Positions 53,618-64,000 of a stretch of DNA of 64,000 bases are shown here, in pieces. The stretch lies in assembly GCA_024114885.1 (NCBI GenBank), contig CP099429.1, positions 372,001 through 436,000 of the forward strand, written 5' to 3'. Within the stretch, counting starts at the first letter, position 1; each line of letters opens with the position of its first letter. The position numbers and the translations under genes are program-made. The DNA comes from Septoria linicola (Eukaryota > Ascomycota > Dothideomycetes > Mycosphaerellales > Mycosphaerellaceae). The notes beneath the pieces were generated by a model that saw only the letters and a list, made by a program, of their open reading frames with translations, was not told the DNA's origin and ran no database searches.

Positions 53618-55741
53618 ATGCCTCCCAAGTACGTCAACAGGGATGGCACAGCCAAGACATTCACGCTCAAGAATGGCGAAGTCAAAGCTCAACCACTTAG
53701 CAAGAAACGGATGACGGCTCCCAATGTGTTCATGCCGCCCAAGAAGCCTCTAGCTGGATTCACAGCAATCAACAACGCAGCTCCTCAAGCAAGCACAGGT
53801 GCTGGCGCTCGTGATATGCCAGTAGAGAGTGTCCCCAGCTCCTTGTTCGAAGGAGGGTCGCTGCCTCCTGCGTCGATCGCAAGTACACCTGGCACGCAGA
53901 CGGTATCAAGGGAGGAGTATGAACTCATGGAGCAGGCTAGGCGACAGCATCTTGCTGAGCAAGATGCTGCAAGGAAGCGCGAAAAGGTTGAGCAGCAGAA
54001 GCGGATGCAGTCGGGAGAGGCTGAGCATGACCAGCAGCTGCAGACCCATACTCAGATCGCACGTGCGGAAGAGAACAAGCGACGCAGCCCGGAGGAAGAT
54101 CACCCGAAGCGGGCTCCGACATCTCCAACGATGATGGTGCCGCCCACAGCTTCTCCAGGTCTCTTCGTTACACAACCGCAAGCTGAATCCATCGAGGAAG
54201 GAGAGATACAGGAGACAGAGCCCTCTACAGCCAACACGTTTGGTCGTGATGGTACCTCACACCAGAATGTGGTACCTTTTGCCACAGCTGGAGCCGCCGT
54301 TCCCAGGAGTCCAAAAGGCAAAGAGGCTGCCCCACGGGGCCGGTCTACTCCTGCAAGGGCCTTTGAAGCTGGTGGCAGGCGTCTAAGGCAAACTCCCTCA
54401 ATCGAGAGCATCTCGTCTGGCGAGAGCGACTACCCAGTCGAGTCAGAACGAGGCATACCTGCGCGCAGCGATCTGCCGGTCCCGAACTACCGACCAAGAG
54501 CTGCGGCACCAAGTACAGTGATCCGCGCCACGCGGCAAGAGCAACAGACTATTCAGTCTCCCCGGCCGATTGGACAGTATCTGATAGATCAGTCTGCTCA
54601 CCAGGCCAGACACTCGGATATTGCTTCATACGACACGGAGCCAGAAGACTTCCTTGGTGGAACCCAATCACAGCGGAACCAAGCAAGGGTCAACAGAATA
54701 TACGCAGAGCAGGAAGCAGCAGATCCTGATGTTGACCCGGATGTTGCTGAAGATCTGGACGACATCCCCGGAATTGCCCTTTCGAGATCGCGACGTACTT
54801 TGTCGGGTTCCAGGCAAGACGTCGATTTCGATGTCTTCATGGGCGATGTGGATGATATCGCGCCTCAGACACCAGTGCATGGCAACAAACGCTCGGCCAA
54901 AGAGCCATCCCCGGAGGTCCCCTCTAGCAAGAAGAAAAAGAAGAGCGAAGTACCAAGATCGGCAGACGCTGGCTGGAATTTCGACAGTCTGAAGGAGCCA
55001 GGAAGGCGGGAACGAGTCGCACTTATCGAAGAGATTGAAAGTGAATGGAATTGTGCCGTGGAGTCTGTAGTCACGGAGGATATCTGGCCACGCTGGCTCA
55101 GCGGAACGAAGCTTCCCAAAGAGCCTCGGAACTGGGCCCAAGAATTGTTGAGAGCACTACGAGATTTGTCGATGTCCACGGCAGGCAAGCCTCAGCTCGC
55201 AGCGAAGGTGGTCCGTGAAGCCATCAGTCAGCAAGTCGCTCGCTATGGAGGTTCGCCCTTTCTCTGCAAAGAGGACGTTAGATTCGCGATTCAGTTGCGA
55301 CAGCGTGGGTTTGAGCCAACGTCTGACGGAGAAGCACCAGAAGCGCTCTCGCCACACGGTGATCTTGCGGTCGAAACCAGTCAGATTTCCTTGCAAGACG
55401 GCACAGAGAAGGTCGGTCGAGCTATCACAACGAGACATCACAAGTCGAGCATACCAGGAAGTCGTGGGAGCTCAGCTACGACAGTCACACCTTCACCTCC
55501 TCCAGCAGAGCGGAATGCCGAGATTGACCCGCCAGCAACGCCAGGGATGAGCTTGCATGAACTTCTGTCGCTTTCGAGTCTAGCTGACAGTCCACAGCAG
55601 AGGGCGAATGTAGGTCCTGCGGAGCACAGGTCGTCAGAGCCAGAACAATTGACGAAGCAGCAGAAGCATTTGATTGAAGTATACAAGCTTGCTCGAAAAG
55701 GCTTGTTGGACAACGGCATCGATCCGAATAGCATATTGTGA
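53618..55741 (+). CDS. Disordered, probably nuclear protein of unknown function
   Basis: Single exon, 707 residues from the ATG at 53618 (CCCAATGCC). The start is compact (MPPKYVNRDGTAKTFTLKNG), then a long low-complexity region rich in Gln, Arg, Ser and Pro with a coiled-coil stretch (LAEQDAARKREKVEQQKR). A run of lysines in SSKKKKKSEVPRS near 450 is a likely nuclear localisation signal. After it comes a more ordered segment (ALIEEIESEWNCAVESVV, then DIWPRWLSGTKLPKEPRNW) and VREAISQQVARYGGSPFLC, and a last helix (KQQKHLIEVYKLARKGLLDN). I do not recognise a domain. The ordered block suggests a conserved interaction module in a nuclear scaffold (inference). Confidence 0.8.
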   Translation: MPPKYVNRDGTAKTFTLKNGEVKAQPLSKKRMTAPNVFMPPKKPLAGFTAINNAAPQASTGAGARDMPVESVPSSLFEGGSLPPASIASTPGTQTVSREEYELMEQARRQHLAEQDAARKREKVEQQKRMQSGEAEHDQQLQTHTQIARAEENKRRSPEEDHPKRAPTSPTMMVPPTASPGLFVTQPQAESIEEGEIQETEPSTANTFGRDGTSHQNVVPFATAGAAVPRSPKGKEAAPRGRSTPARAFEAGGRRLRQTPSIESISSGESDYPVESERGIPARSDLPVPNYRPRAAAPSTVIRATRQEQQTIQSPRPIGQYLIDQSAHQARHSDIASYDTEPEDFLGGTQSQRNQARVNRIYAEQEAADPDVDPDVAEDLDDIPGIALSRSRRTLSGSRQDVDFDVFMGDVDDIAPQTPVHGNKRSAKEPSPEVPSSKKKKKSEVPRSADAGWNFDSLKEPGRRERVALIEEIESEWNCAVESVVTEDIWPRWLSGTKLPKEPRNWAQELLRALRDLSMSTAGKPQLAAKVVREAISQQVARYGGSPFLCKEDVRFAIQLRQRGFEPTSDGEAPEALSPHGDLAVETSQISLQDGTEKVGRAITTRHHKSSIPGSRGSSATTVTPSPPPAERNAEIDPPATPGMSLHELLSLSSLADSPQQRANVGPAEHRSSEPEQLTKQQKHLIEVYKLARKGLLDNGIDPNSIL

Positions 55742-55879
55742 GTAGGCGGAGCTAAGAGTGTGACCGTTTTCGACTTTGAAGGGTCTTCAGTAGAGTCTCT
55801 TAGTCGGCGTTCGGCGTGATCGTTTGCTATGTCTTGCGTCGTGAACGACACTGGGAGGGTCGCGAATCATCTATCAGTA

Positions 55880-56482
55880 TCAGTACGCAATAGACAGGCC
55901 ATGAAATCTTTCAATCAGGTCTCGTAAGTCCTGTGCCTCGAGTGAACCACCCTCTCTCATGCGCAATAGGTCCTCGAAAGCAGTCTGCAGCTCCTGCACC
56001 GGGCTGAGAAGTGACATCTGACTATTTTCGAGAGTCGACTTGCCATTGACTGACATAGTCTTGGCCTTGAAGTCGAAAGATGCGACCAGCCAGCGTCTCT
56101 GAACCATGTGCCCAAAGGGGATTTGTATCCATCCGAGGACTTTGAGGTAGCGTATGTTATGTGCGTTCTCGTAGCCTATGCGATCGAGCCAGTGTCCGAA
56201 GGCATGGACATTGTCCCCAGCGGAAGCGAGATCGACTTCAAAGATATTGCTTGACAAGAACACGGGAAGAGATTCTGCGCGAAGCTGCCTGTCCACTCTG
56301 CAAACAGACGGTGGACAGGCAGGCACATTGTTCGGACATATCAACCATGGCCGGCGGACTGTAGTGAGTCCTGCAGGCGAGAGCAGGACGTGCTCCAAGA
56401 CCTGGTCGCGTATTTCTCGCGGCAGGCCTAGGAGACATGCGCGTGGAGCCGTTTGATCGATTTGCCGCTCTTCTGATGACAT
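55880..56482 (-). CDS. F-box-like protein
   Basis: From the ATG at 56482, 200 residues in a single exon; the frame is open further upstream but without a better start. It opens with the common fungal F-box-like motif (CLLGLPREIRDQVLEHVLLS), a proline/cysteine-containing loop with PSVCRVDRQLRAESLPVFLS, then SSNIFEVDLASAG and HNIRYLKVLGWIQIP, a beta/helix pattern typical of these proteins. It is intact, in contrast to the related-looking damaged gene at 38.6-39.4 kb. Likely role: substrate adaptor or structural protein of unknown target. It shares a 174-nt divergent promoter with eIF3k. Confidence 0.7.
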   Translation of the reverse strand: MSSEERQIDQTAPRACLLGLPREIRDQVLEHVLLSPAGLTTVRRPWLICPNNVPACPPSVCRVDRQLRAESLPVFLSSNIFEVDLASAGDNVHAFGHWLDRIGYENAHNIRYLKVLGWIQIPFGHMVQRRWLVASFDFKAKTMSVNGKSTLENSQMSLLSPVQELQTAFEDLLRMREGGSLEAQDLRDLIERFHGLSIAY

Positions 56483-56656
56483 TGTCGATGTTGTCAGGAG
56501 GAATAATGAAGGTTGGCGCCGACCTGGCGGGAAGAGCAGCAAGGCAACCACAAGGCAGAAGTTTTCTCACGTGATCTCGAAAGTTCGGACACACAAACCA
56601 TTTCCCACTTCTCCTCCGACAATATCATCTCTTCCACCCCCACCAACACCGCAATC

Positions 56657-57602
56657 ATGGGCGTCGCGTTTGACTACTACCCGGACCGACCGGAGAACAT
56701 TGATGCGATTCTGAACGGCCTCGATCGCTACAACCCAGAAACGACAGGCGTGTTCCAGGACTACGTGGCTTCGCAGTGCGAAAATCAGCTCTACGACAGC
56801 TACGCGAACCTAGCCCTTCTCAAATTGTAAGTCCGCACTGTGCCTTGAATATGCGGGAGGAGATGATTGCCTGATGAACAAACCGTAAAACGTTTCCTAT
56901 TACCTGAGCCCCAAAAAGGCGTTGAAGTACATGTATATTAGCTCTAACTGAAAGGATCATCTCCTCCTGGATTTTAAGCATATTGCATAAGATTAGCATG
57001 CGAATTACGGGACCAGCTTGCTAACTTAGCTCGACTGCTCTAGATACCAATTCAACCCACATCTTGCGCGCGACGAGACCATCACAAATATCCTGGTCAA
57101 GGCTCTCACAGTCTTTCCTTCGCCAGACTACAGCCTGTGTCTGTCGCTCCTTCCTCCATATGTTCTGCAAAAGACAGAGAAGTCTGGACCTCCAGCTTCT
57201 GGCTCTATCGCGGAGATCGTCCAGCATCTGGGCCTTCTTCACACACAACTCAACAACGCACAATACACTCAATTCTGGGAGACGCTATCAGATGACGACA
57301 CGTACGCTGATCTGACTGCTGATGTCGCTGGCTTTGAGGACACCATGCGCGTTAGGATCGCCGTGGTCGTCTCTCAGTGCATGCAGCAGGTCAACCGTGA
57401 AATTCTGGAGTCATGGCTGAACATTTCTGGTGAGAAGTTTGAGGGCTTCATCAAGGAAGTATGCGGCTGGACGATCGAGGGCGCAATCGTCAAGGTGCCT
57501 CTGAACAAGGAGAACGAGGCTCGCAGTGTGGTGCAGCGTGAGACTGTCAAGTTTGACCAGTTCTCAAGAATGATCAAGAGGGCATACGAACAGCCAGCAT
57601 AG
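56657..57602 (+). CDS. Translation initiation factor eIF3 subunit k
   Basis: Exons 56657-56826 and 57044-57602 with a 217-nt intron, phase 2, give 242 residues. The N-terminus RPENIDAILNGLDRYNPETT and YDSYANLALLKLYQFNPHLA are hallmark eIF3k sequences (HEAT-like helices), followed by the PCI/winged-helix part: QFWETLSDDDTYADLTADVA, FEDTMRVRIAVVVSQCMQQV and GWTIEGAIVKVPLNKENEAR. eIF3k pairs with eIF3l as a non-essential module of eIF3 in filamentous fungi. Length is normal. The first half of exon 2 has no internal ATG, so simple ORF scans see only its end. Confidence 0.95.
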
Positions 57603-58199
57603 ACTGCGGCATGATAGCAGACGAGCATGTTGCATTTCCGATGATATCGGCAGCGAGGCGTTCAGGATGGGAAAAGGCGGACCTCGATCAGGTCTGGCAT
57701 GATCTTACGGCACGAAGATGGCCGCTACACGTTCTAGAATATGAGCTACGGCGACAATGAACGACGACTGGCCTATTGCTGGCTGGTCAATTTACCTTCC
57801 TCTGCTGTCTTCTCACGTCGGAGATATCGAATACTCACTCGGCATCCACGGCGCCTGAACCTAGGCCACAGCTGCTCTCGATCACACTTCCATAGGCTCG
57901 AGACTTGCAGATCTACCTTGTCATATACAGCGCAATCGCATGAGGCCGCTTCGTCTGAGTCTACCCGCGACACAATGGCATGGCCAGGAGGGGCGAACTC
58001 TACGGAGCACGTAAGCGGCAGGCTCTCCACCTGCGACAGTTCCTAGCAGCATGTCCAACCGACATCAAATAGCATTGTGTAGCACTTCACTTTTGAAGGC
58101 GGCAGGAAGCGAGTTCTTGTAGTCAAATCGATCTAGCACGCGCTGCTACATCTTGAGACCGAACGCCACAGCGAGCGAAAAAGTGTATACAAGCCAGCT
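57603..58199. other. Intergenic region
   Basis: 3' side of the eIF3k gene. No coding signal seen. Confidence 0.45.
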
Positions 58200-58440
58200 C
58201 ACGTGCTTCACGCACGACCACCCGCACGGCGAAACATGCCGCCCAAGACGAGATATGACTCTCAGTGACATGCCAGTGTCATTCTGCATAGCACTTATAG
58301 GCCGTCAAGCGTAGACAAGGTTGCAAACATCAGACTCCCAACACGCGTGGCATAGAGCATGGCATATAGTGAGCGCCAGTCATGGAAGCTATCCTAGCCA
58401 CGTGGGTGTTACAGAACTTTCTCCAAGAGCGGGTATATAA
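58200..58440 (+). promoter_or_regulatory. Promoter with two CACGTG motifs and a TATA box before the phosphate permease
   Basis: CACGTG occurs at 58200-58205 and again at 58399-58404, the latter as CACGTGGG, the high-affinity form bound by Pho4/Nuc-1-type bHLH factors under phosphate starvation. A TATATAA lies at 58434-58440, 30 bases after the second motif. The permease start codon is 600 bases downstream, so the transcript should have a long leader with at least one short upstream ORF (ATG at 58612). The factor identity is inferred from the motif and the target. Confidence 0.55.
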
Positions 58441-59039
58441 AGCTTGGTTTCCCTGCTGTTTCTTGGGACTTGGTGTTCATCCTTCACTGTATCGGTAAGG
58501 CTTGGCGTTCGAGGTTGTTAATATGCGAGATCAGCACCACGAAAGACAAAGACAAGAAGAGCACAGCGTCTATTGATATCTGTCAACCGAGTGTGGAAAG
58601 ATCACAAGCCATGGAAAACATCCCAGTAAATATAGACGACGTCCGTCGTCAAACCGTAGGTGGAGCTTCTACAAAAGTTCGTTGAGTATGCCACGGCTTG
58701 GAACGAGCTTGGAGTCTTGTCGAAGGCCAACGGCTGGCGAGAGATGTCTCCATACGCAGGCCCTGCGCGATGAGGTTGCAATGATCGAAGGATGCAGAGA
58801 AGTACGTCCTCGATATATAAGGATGACTGCACTATGCAGGCATATCTGCAGAAAGTAAGTGGAACACACATTTTCCCACAACATCTTTGTTGCAGACCTG
58901 CAATCTTCTCATCGACATTTCGACTCATCCTATACCGCTTGGACATTGCTTTGGAGTGTAGATCTCAAGGTCGTTGTGTAGGCGGGCCCCACTTCCGACT
59001 GGACCGCGACTCCGGAAGTCATTCCTGGGCCAACACAAC

Positions 59040-60867
59040 ATGCTGCTCCATATCCTCAAGCGTGCACCAGCTGCCACAGCGCGATATGACTGGATCCTAG
59101 CGATAACCTTCATCGCGTACTTCTTTAGCGCATTCGGTAATGGTGCCAACGATGTCGCCAACGCATATGCGACTTCAGTCGCCGCACGGACCCTATCCAT
59201 GGTACAAGTTGGATTTCTCTCGATATGCACAGAGTTCTTCGGCGCAGTCGTCCTCGGAGAGCGCGTCACAGACACCATCAAGAATGGCATCATCACGATC
59301 GAACGCTTTACGGATCGACCAGGAGTATTGATGCTGGCCATGGGATGCGCAGAAGTCGGGAGTGCAACTTGGCTCATGTTCGCGACTAGCAAAGGCATGC
59401 CGGTATCGACGACGCAAACGATTGTTGGCGCTCTCATTGGTGTCGGATTTGCGACACAATCTGATATCAAGTGGGAGTGGGCTAGTGGCTCAGTCAGTCA
59501 GGTCGCGGCTTCCTGGGCAATCGCACCTGGCATAGCTGCTGGTTTCGCTGCTTTGATCTTTGCAACAGTCAAGTACTCTGTGCTTGAACGCAAAGACAGC
59601 TTCAAATGGGGACTGTGTCTGATTCCAGTCTACTTCGCCTTCACTGCCGCGGTGTTGGCTCTCTTCATCACAGTCGAGACTCCGGGTTCCGATCTTGATG
59701 CACTTGGAGCTGGACCAGCAGCTGGTATCATCCTTGGAGTCTTCTTTGGCGTGCTGCTGATCGCATACGTCTTTTTCATGCCTTACTTCGAACGGAAGCT
59801 GGTCCGGAAGGACACCAGATTGAGGATCTGGCACATTCCTATGGGCCCTTTGCTCCGTAAGGAGAACGTAAAGCTTTTCTGGCCGGGCAAAGGCGACGAG
59901 TATGTCACCAACTACTACGAAGACGCCTACGGCAACGTGGCAGCTGGCCAGAAAGATGACGAGAGGGCTCGAGCGACTGGAGTGGCTGGCAGTGATACCA
60001 ATTCGAATGAGATCTCATTCCGCGACACTGAAAAGAGCAGCGATACACCGATGGGTAAAGCGCCATCAGACGAGTCAGCGCTCGACCCTGCTGCCAGTCC
60101 CCAGGAGATGAAGTATCGAGCAAGAGCTTATGTTCATCCTTACGATCGATGGATTGTGCCAGTGAAGGATCTCTCGTGGGTGAACCCCAAGAAGTGGTGG
60201 AACTGGATCAAGTTCCTACTCCTTCGTGGTGTGTTCATGGACTGCATCACCCACGACTCTGGCAAGCTGCGTGAGATCCACGCCCGAGCCCATCGCTACG
60301 ATGTGCGCGTGGAGCACTTGTGGACGTACTGTCAAGTCATCTCCGCCATGCTGATGTCCATTGCGCATGGTTCTAATGGTAAGCTACGTCAAGCTGTCGC
60401 AACGAATTTGTTGCTGATTTTGTGCAGATATCGCCAATGCAGTGGGCCCGGTCGCGGCAGTGTATTCGACTTACCAGACTGGCCAGGTCGACACCGAGTC
60501 GCCCACTCCCATCTGGATCCTGGTCATCGGAGGCTTGCTTCTCGGTCTTGGGTTTTGGTTCCTCGGCTACCACATCATCCGCTCGCTTGGCAACAAAATC
60601 ACACAGATGAGTCCAACTCGTGGCTTTGCGATTGAGCTGGGTGCTGCTATCACTGTCCTGCTCGCGTCTCGTCTTGGACTGCCTGTCTCCACCACGCAGT
60701 GCTTGACTGGTGCAGCTGTTGGTGTTGCTTTGATGAACTATGATCTTGGGGCTGTCAATTGGAAGCAAGTTGCTTTCATCTTTATGGGTTGGGTGTTGAC
60801 GCTGCCTGCTGCTGGGTTGGTCTCTGGGTTGCTTTGTCTTATGGCACTGAATGCACCTTCTTTCTAG
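59040..60867 (+). CDS. PHO89: Sodium/phosphate symporter of the PiT family (Pho89 type)
   Basis: Exons 59040-60378 and 60428-60867 with a 49-nt intron, phase 1, give 592 residues. The first PiT signature is at 35-45 (GNGANDVANAYATSV) and the second spans the intron (GSNDIANAVGPVAAVYSTYQ). Both halves carry the paired GLPVSTTQ-type loop (KGMPVSTTQTIVGALIGVGF and LGLPVSTTQCLTGAAVGVAL). A long cytosolic loop (about 265-400) separates the halves, as usual in Pho89/Pho-4 proteins. The protein imports phosphate with sodium at the plasma membrane, mainly at alkaline pH and low phosphate. The N-terminus is short; an earlier in-frame extension lacks an ATG. Confidence 0.93.
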
Positions 60868-63800
60868 CCCAAGACCCAGGACTAGAAGGACGAAAGTGGA
60901 GCTGTTCAGAGTGAAGGGCCGGATGCATCACATCCTCGTTGATACTGTGCCTACACATATACGACGAAAATGTTTCCGATGCCCTGAATCCAGCACAATC
61001 CTGTTCCATCGTCTTCATCCCACCAGCCATGAGTGTACTAAGCCCTCGGTACATCATCGCATAATACGAATCAATGATCGTGCTTCACTTGCGGTAACAT
61101 ATTATGCACAGATTCGTCCACGAGTGTGCGAGCATTCGACTGTGTCTCAGAGGTCGAGCTGTTGCATGCCTGTGGAGTCGTCGATGCTCTGACGCCTCTA
61201 TCCATCGAAGACTAATACAAGCATGACTCCAGATGCTGATGTTGCTATAGAGACTGGACTTGGAGAAGTCGCAAGACCGTGATCGCAAGGAGGACGACAG
61301 AGAAGAGAAGTCTGTCGCCAAGGAGTCCGTGCACTTGGAGAGGTCCGCGTTGCTACCTCCTCAAACCAGAACCCACATCATGGCCGCGTTGTGCATCTTA
61401 TACACCACTTCCAATCGACCAAATCGCTATGTGTCTCCATAGTCTTGAGATCTATTCGGCTCTATATGTCTCCAGAGTCTTGGAGACTTATGCGACATTT
61501 GCTTGGCCGCTGCAAAGATGTGTTGGTTTCCGAATATGATGCCGGTCATGCACGCTTCGGGAACCATCTTCGCATTGGCAACGCGTCACAGGCTCACCTC
61601 AGCCTCCGAAGCACCAATGCCACAGTCCGTGGATTACATTCAGATCATTCTCGATCCGCGCTTGACACTGGAACGGACTCGGCGAGGTACGAATTGTCCT
61701 CAAACGTCAACAGTCCAGCAGATCTCCTGGGCAGTGGAGCAGACCCTCACAGATGAAGGAGTGGAAAGACGAGCTCAGCAGTGTCCCAGGCGTATGCTGG
61801 AATGCCACTACTTCACGTTCGGCACAGAATGCCGCAGGTCACATGCGACAGACACAGACATCGCAAGCAAAAGGGGATGCCTTCTGGCGTTTGCCTTGAT
61901 GAATACTTGCTTCGGCGCATCCCTCGCTTCCAAGATGAGTAGCAGCTCACAGGACTCGCCGATTCAGTAGTTGATGGAACCGCTGCCTGTTCTCGAGGAG
62001 GCATTGGGGTCACAAATGAGATTGATGATGCCACTAAATCCAGACGGGTACAGCAGCAGGATGATGTGCTGCGCAAGCGATGTATCCATTTCGCGAGGCG
62101 AATCCTGTCTTCGGCACTATCGTAACTCTTGCTCTCGCGCATCTGGATAATTGCAAGTGCCTTGTGCTGTACGCTTGCAAAGGCATTCTCCGGACACCGG
62201 CGGTGATGTTGGGCGGGCAACTCTTAGGCGAGTATGCAGTTTCGGGGCCGGTCCTCTGCACAGTCGAGGATGCCGTGCGGCCAACGGATAATCACTAGCA
62301 TCGTACACTCAATTCGGCGCCGTATACATCTGACAGTAGAGTTGGCTGCACCTTAGGCGAGAGAAGTTGCCCGCCGGGGTCGCTGCTAGCCTAAGTGCAT
62401 AGCTTGACACTGCTGCATGCACGACCATCATCGATGTCGCGCAGCGGTCGCTTGTGCGATCGACGACCAATATTTCAAGCGTAGGAAGAAAGCTCCGCAG
62501 GCTTTTAGAAAGCATTTAAGGCTATACGAAGCTCATGATCGGCTGTTGGTATCTGCTGCACGAATGCATCTCATTCGTTGCAGTGCTGGCTACCCTACCA
62601 GCCCTTTAGCTTTTGAGCCATCGCTCTCTGCGGCTAAGATGTTTGGTGAGTCCTACATGCAGATCTTGGCGCTTTTGAGGCAAGCTTCGACGCTACGTTT
62701 TGCTCTGCGGAGTTGGAGGATGCGATTGTCCGGTACCAGCCTGGAGCCGCTGCACTAAACGCCATGGGTATGTGTTGGTCATTTCGAGACTCCACTTGCT
62801 GGACTTCACTCTGTCCTCTTCCAATTTTGAAATATCGCTCGACTTTGGCGCTTGGAAGACGCCACATGTGCGTCATGATCTTGAAATCACAAACAAGTCC
62901 GCAGGCAGGTCAGCCATCTATCAAAAAGATGCATTTCGGCAGCGAGGATTCCCGCGAATGTAGAGCTAAGTACAGAATCGCCGAAGTGCAAGATGTAGTG
63001 CCATTCCTGAAGTCATTTTGGCAACACGCTCCTGGCCATGCTTTGGGACTGGTTGACTCTGATCCTGGCGTGCGCTAGACTGCCTGAATGCCCGGACCTC
63101 GTAAGGGGGGTGCTGTGGAAACACCGCTCTGGACCAAAGTCATGTTTCCGACAGCGCTTCCGCAACTTGACCTCAGAACAAACCTTTCAGTTATTCCAAG
63201 TCGCCTCGGTGGACCTGCAATGCCGCAGAAGCTGTCCCCCAAGCACTATGATCTGCCAGAATTGTGGTACAGCTCAACCGTCCCTTTTCTACGACATAGG
63301 AAGCTTTAGCTGGATGCAGCATATATCACTGTGCTAGCGCGGGCCCAGAGAGGCAGGTTCATTCACCACGTGTTGTAGGTCTGCCCGGACACTCCTGTCT
63401 ACTCGTTAGCTGCACAAGGTGATCGACATGGACCATCGCTGTCAGGCATATCAAACACGAGATAAACCAGCATACTTGCACAGGTGACCGAGCCTTCACT
63501 GCGCTAGTAGCCCGCCGTTGCTTGTAATCACTGACTTTGACTTCGTGCGCCCTCTAGCGTAGCACCTGGATCGAACTGCTTGCTGGGCATCCGACGACAT
63601 GATGCATGGGCATTGCGATTGCGGGAGAGAGAACCAACAGGATAGCTTGTACGAGAGTCACTAGCTCGAGAAACCAACATTCACCCATATTCCAAGCGCA
63701 AGACTAAAGGACGAAGCGGCTGGTAGAAGCGAGAGACAGAGCAACTTGTAAAGCGCAGCAGAACTCTGCGTGGCTGCTTGGAGAGCATAAATACCTCCTC

Positions 63801-63896
63801 GAATGCCCAAGAAGAACGATCATCACCTCCAACAAGCTCGTCAAACACAAGTCACTCCAGATCCACCTCCTCAACATCCCCGAACAGCAACCAACC
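60868..63896. other. Long region without an assignable gene
   Basis: About 3 kb. Several plus-strand pieces have protein-like composition: a 155-codon frame at 61503-61970, a 72-codon frame at 62080-62298 (VFGTIVTLALAHLDNCKCLV), a piece at about 62663-62765 (FCSAELEDAIVRYQPGAAAL, followed by a GTATGT donor) and one at about 62927-63078 (KYRIAEVQDVVPFLKSFWQH). They do not join cleanly and match no family I know. They may be exons of a divergent gene or remnants of a decayed one. Gene-poor at best. Confidence 0.35.
63786..63793 (+). promoter_or_regulatory. TATA-like element before a secreted-protein gene
   Basis: CATAAATA lies about 110 bases upstream of the ATG at 63897, followed by a C/A-rich leader typical of highly expressed fungal genes. 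Confidence 0.45.
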
Positions 63897-64000
63897 ATGC
63901 CTTCCCTCAGCATGATGATGGCCACCATGGCCGCCGCTCTCCTTCCAGCTATGGTCAGAGACTATTTGACGATCCTTTGTCTATCGATTCCATGCTAACA
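63897..64000 (+). CDS. Start of a secreted protein gene (partial)
   Basis: The ATG at 63897 (CAACCATGC context) opens a signal peptide, MPSLSMMMATMAAALLPAM. After the last Met a GTCAGA could be an intron donor (63954), because the continuing frame soon ends in TAA at 63994. The mature protein lies beyond the window edge. Family unknown. Confidence 0.5.

Noticed and set aside
1..64000. Secondary-metabolite or other functional gene cluster
   Set aside because: An AMP-dependent synthetase start, an MFS permease, a hydrolase and a lipocalin-like remnant occur, but they are far apart, mixed with housekeeping genes, and no backbone enzyme or cluster regulator is seen.
1..64000. Transposons, CRISPR arrays, rRNA or plasmid origins
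   Set aside because: No terminal repeats, reverse transcriptase or transposase motifs, spaced repeats or rRNA-like blocks were recognised.

Overview
The window is nuclear DNA of a filamentous ascomycete, most likely a dothideomycete. Genes are interrupted by short introns (about 46-220 nt, mostly 50-60) with GT..AG borders, leaders are CT-rich, and recognisable proteins are fungal: Dam1, Yvc1, Pdi1 with an HDEL end, Tan1, Rsa3, eIF3k, a Ytp1-like protein, an Ipt/Sur1-type mannosyltransferase, a Pho89-type permease, and HET, STAND and F-box families. The class-level assignment is an inference from general similarity. Exon joins given here were worked out by hand from frame, phase and splice-site agreement.

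Layout. 1-5 kb: start of an AMP-dependent synthetase (runs off the left edge), a CRAL-TRIO protein divergent from DAM1, and a six-cysteine small secreted protein. 5-10 kb: a tiny orphan gene, a GPI-anchored-like protein with a frame break at a G8 run, and a five-exon HSL-type hydrolase. 10-27 kb: vacuolar channel YVC1, a broken STAND/ankyrin gene, an MFS permease, PDI1, an APH-like kinase, TAN1, a D-serine dehydratase, and an orphan coiled-coil protein whose 5' end carries a 13-bp tandem duplication. 27-36 kb: one large orphan protein, then a gene-poor stretch with only weak or damaged coding pieces. 36-43 kb: a secreted calcineurin-like phosphoesterase, a damaged F-box-like gene, RSA3 and a Ytp1-like membrane protein. 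43-51 kb: a run of damaged accessory genes (lipocalin-like, an orphan with an in-frame stop, HET, arylamine N-acetyltransferase). 51-61 kb: GT32 mannosyltransferase, an orphan disordered protein, an intact F-box-like protein divergent from eIF3k, and a Pho89-type phosphate permease with two CACGTG motifs upstream. The last 3 kb have no assignable gene until the start of a secreted protein at the right edge.

The genes do not form one pathway or a recognisable biosynthetic cluster. The most striking pattern is a contrast: conserved single-copy housekeeping genes read cleanly through every exon, while many accessory genes carry single-nucleotide frame changes, nonsense codons or small deletions. 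Either this is a segment where dispensable self/non-self, detoxification and binding-protein genes are decaying, or part of the signal is homopolymer error in the assembly. The two can be separated with reads.
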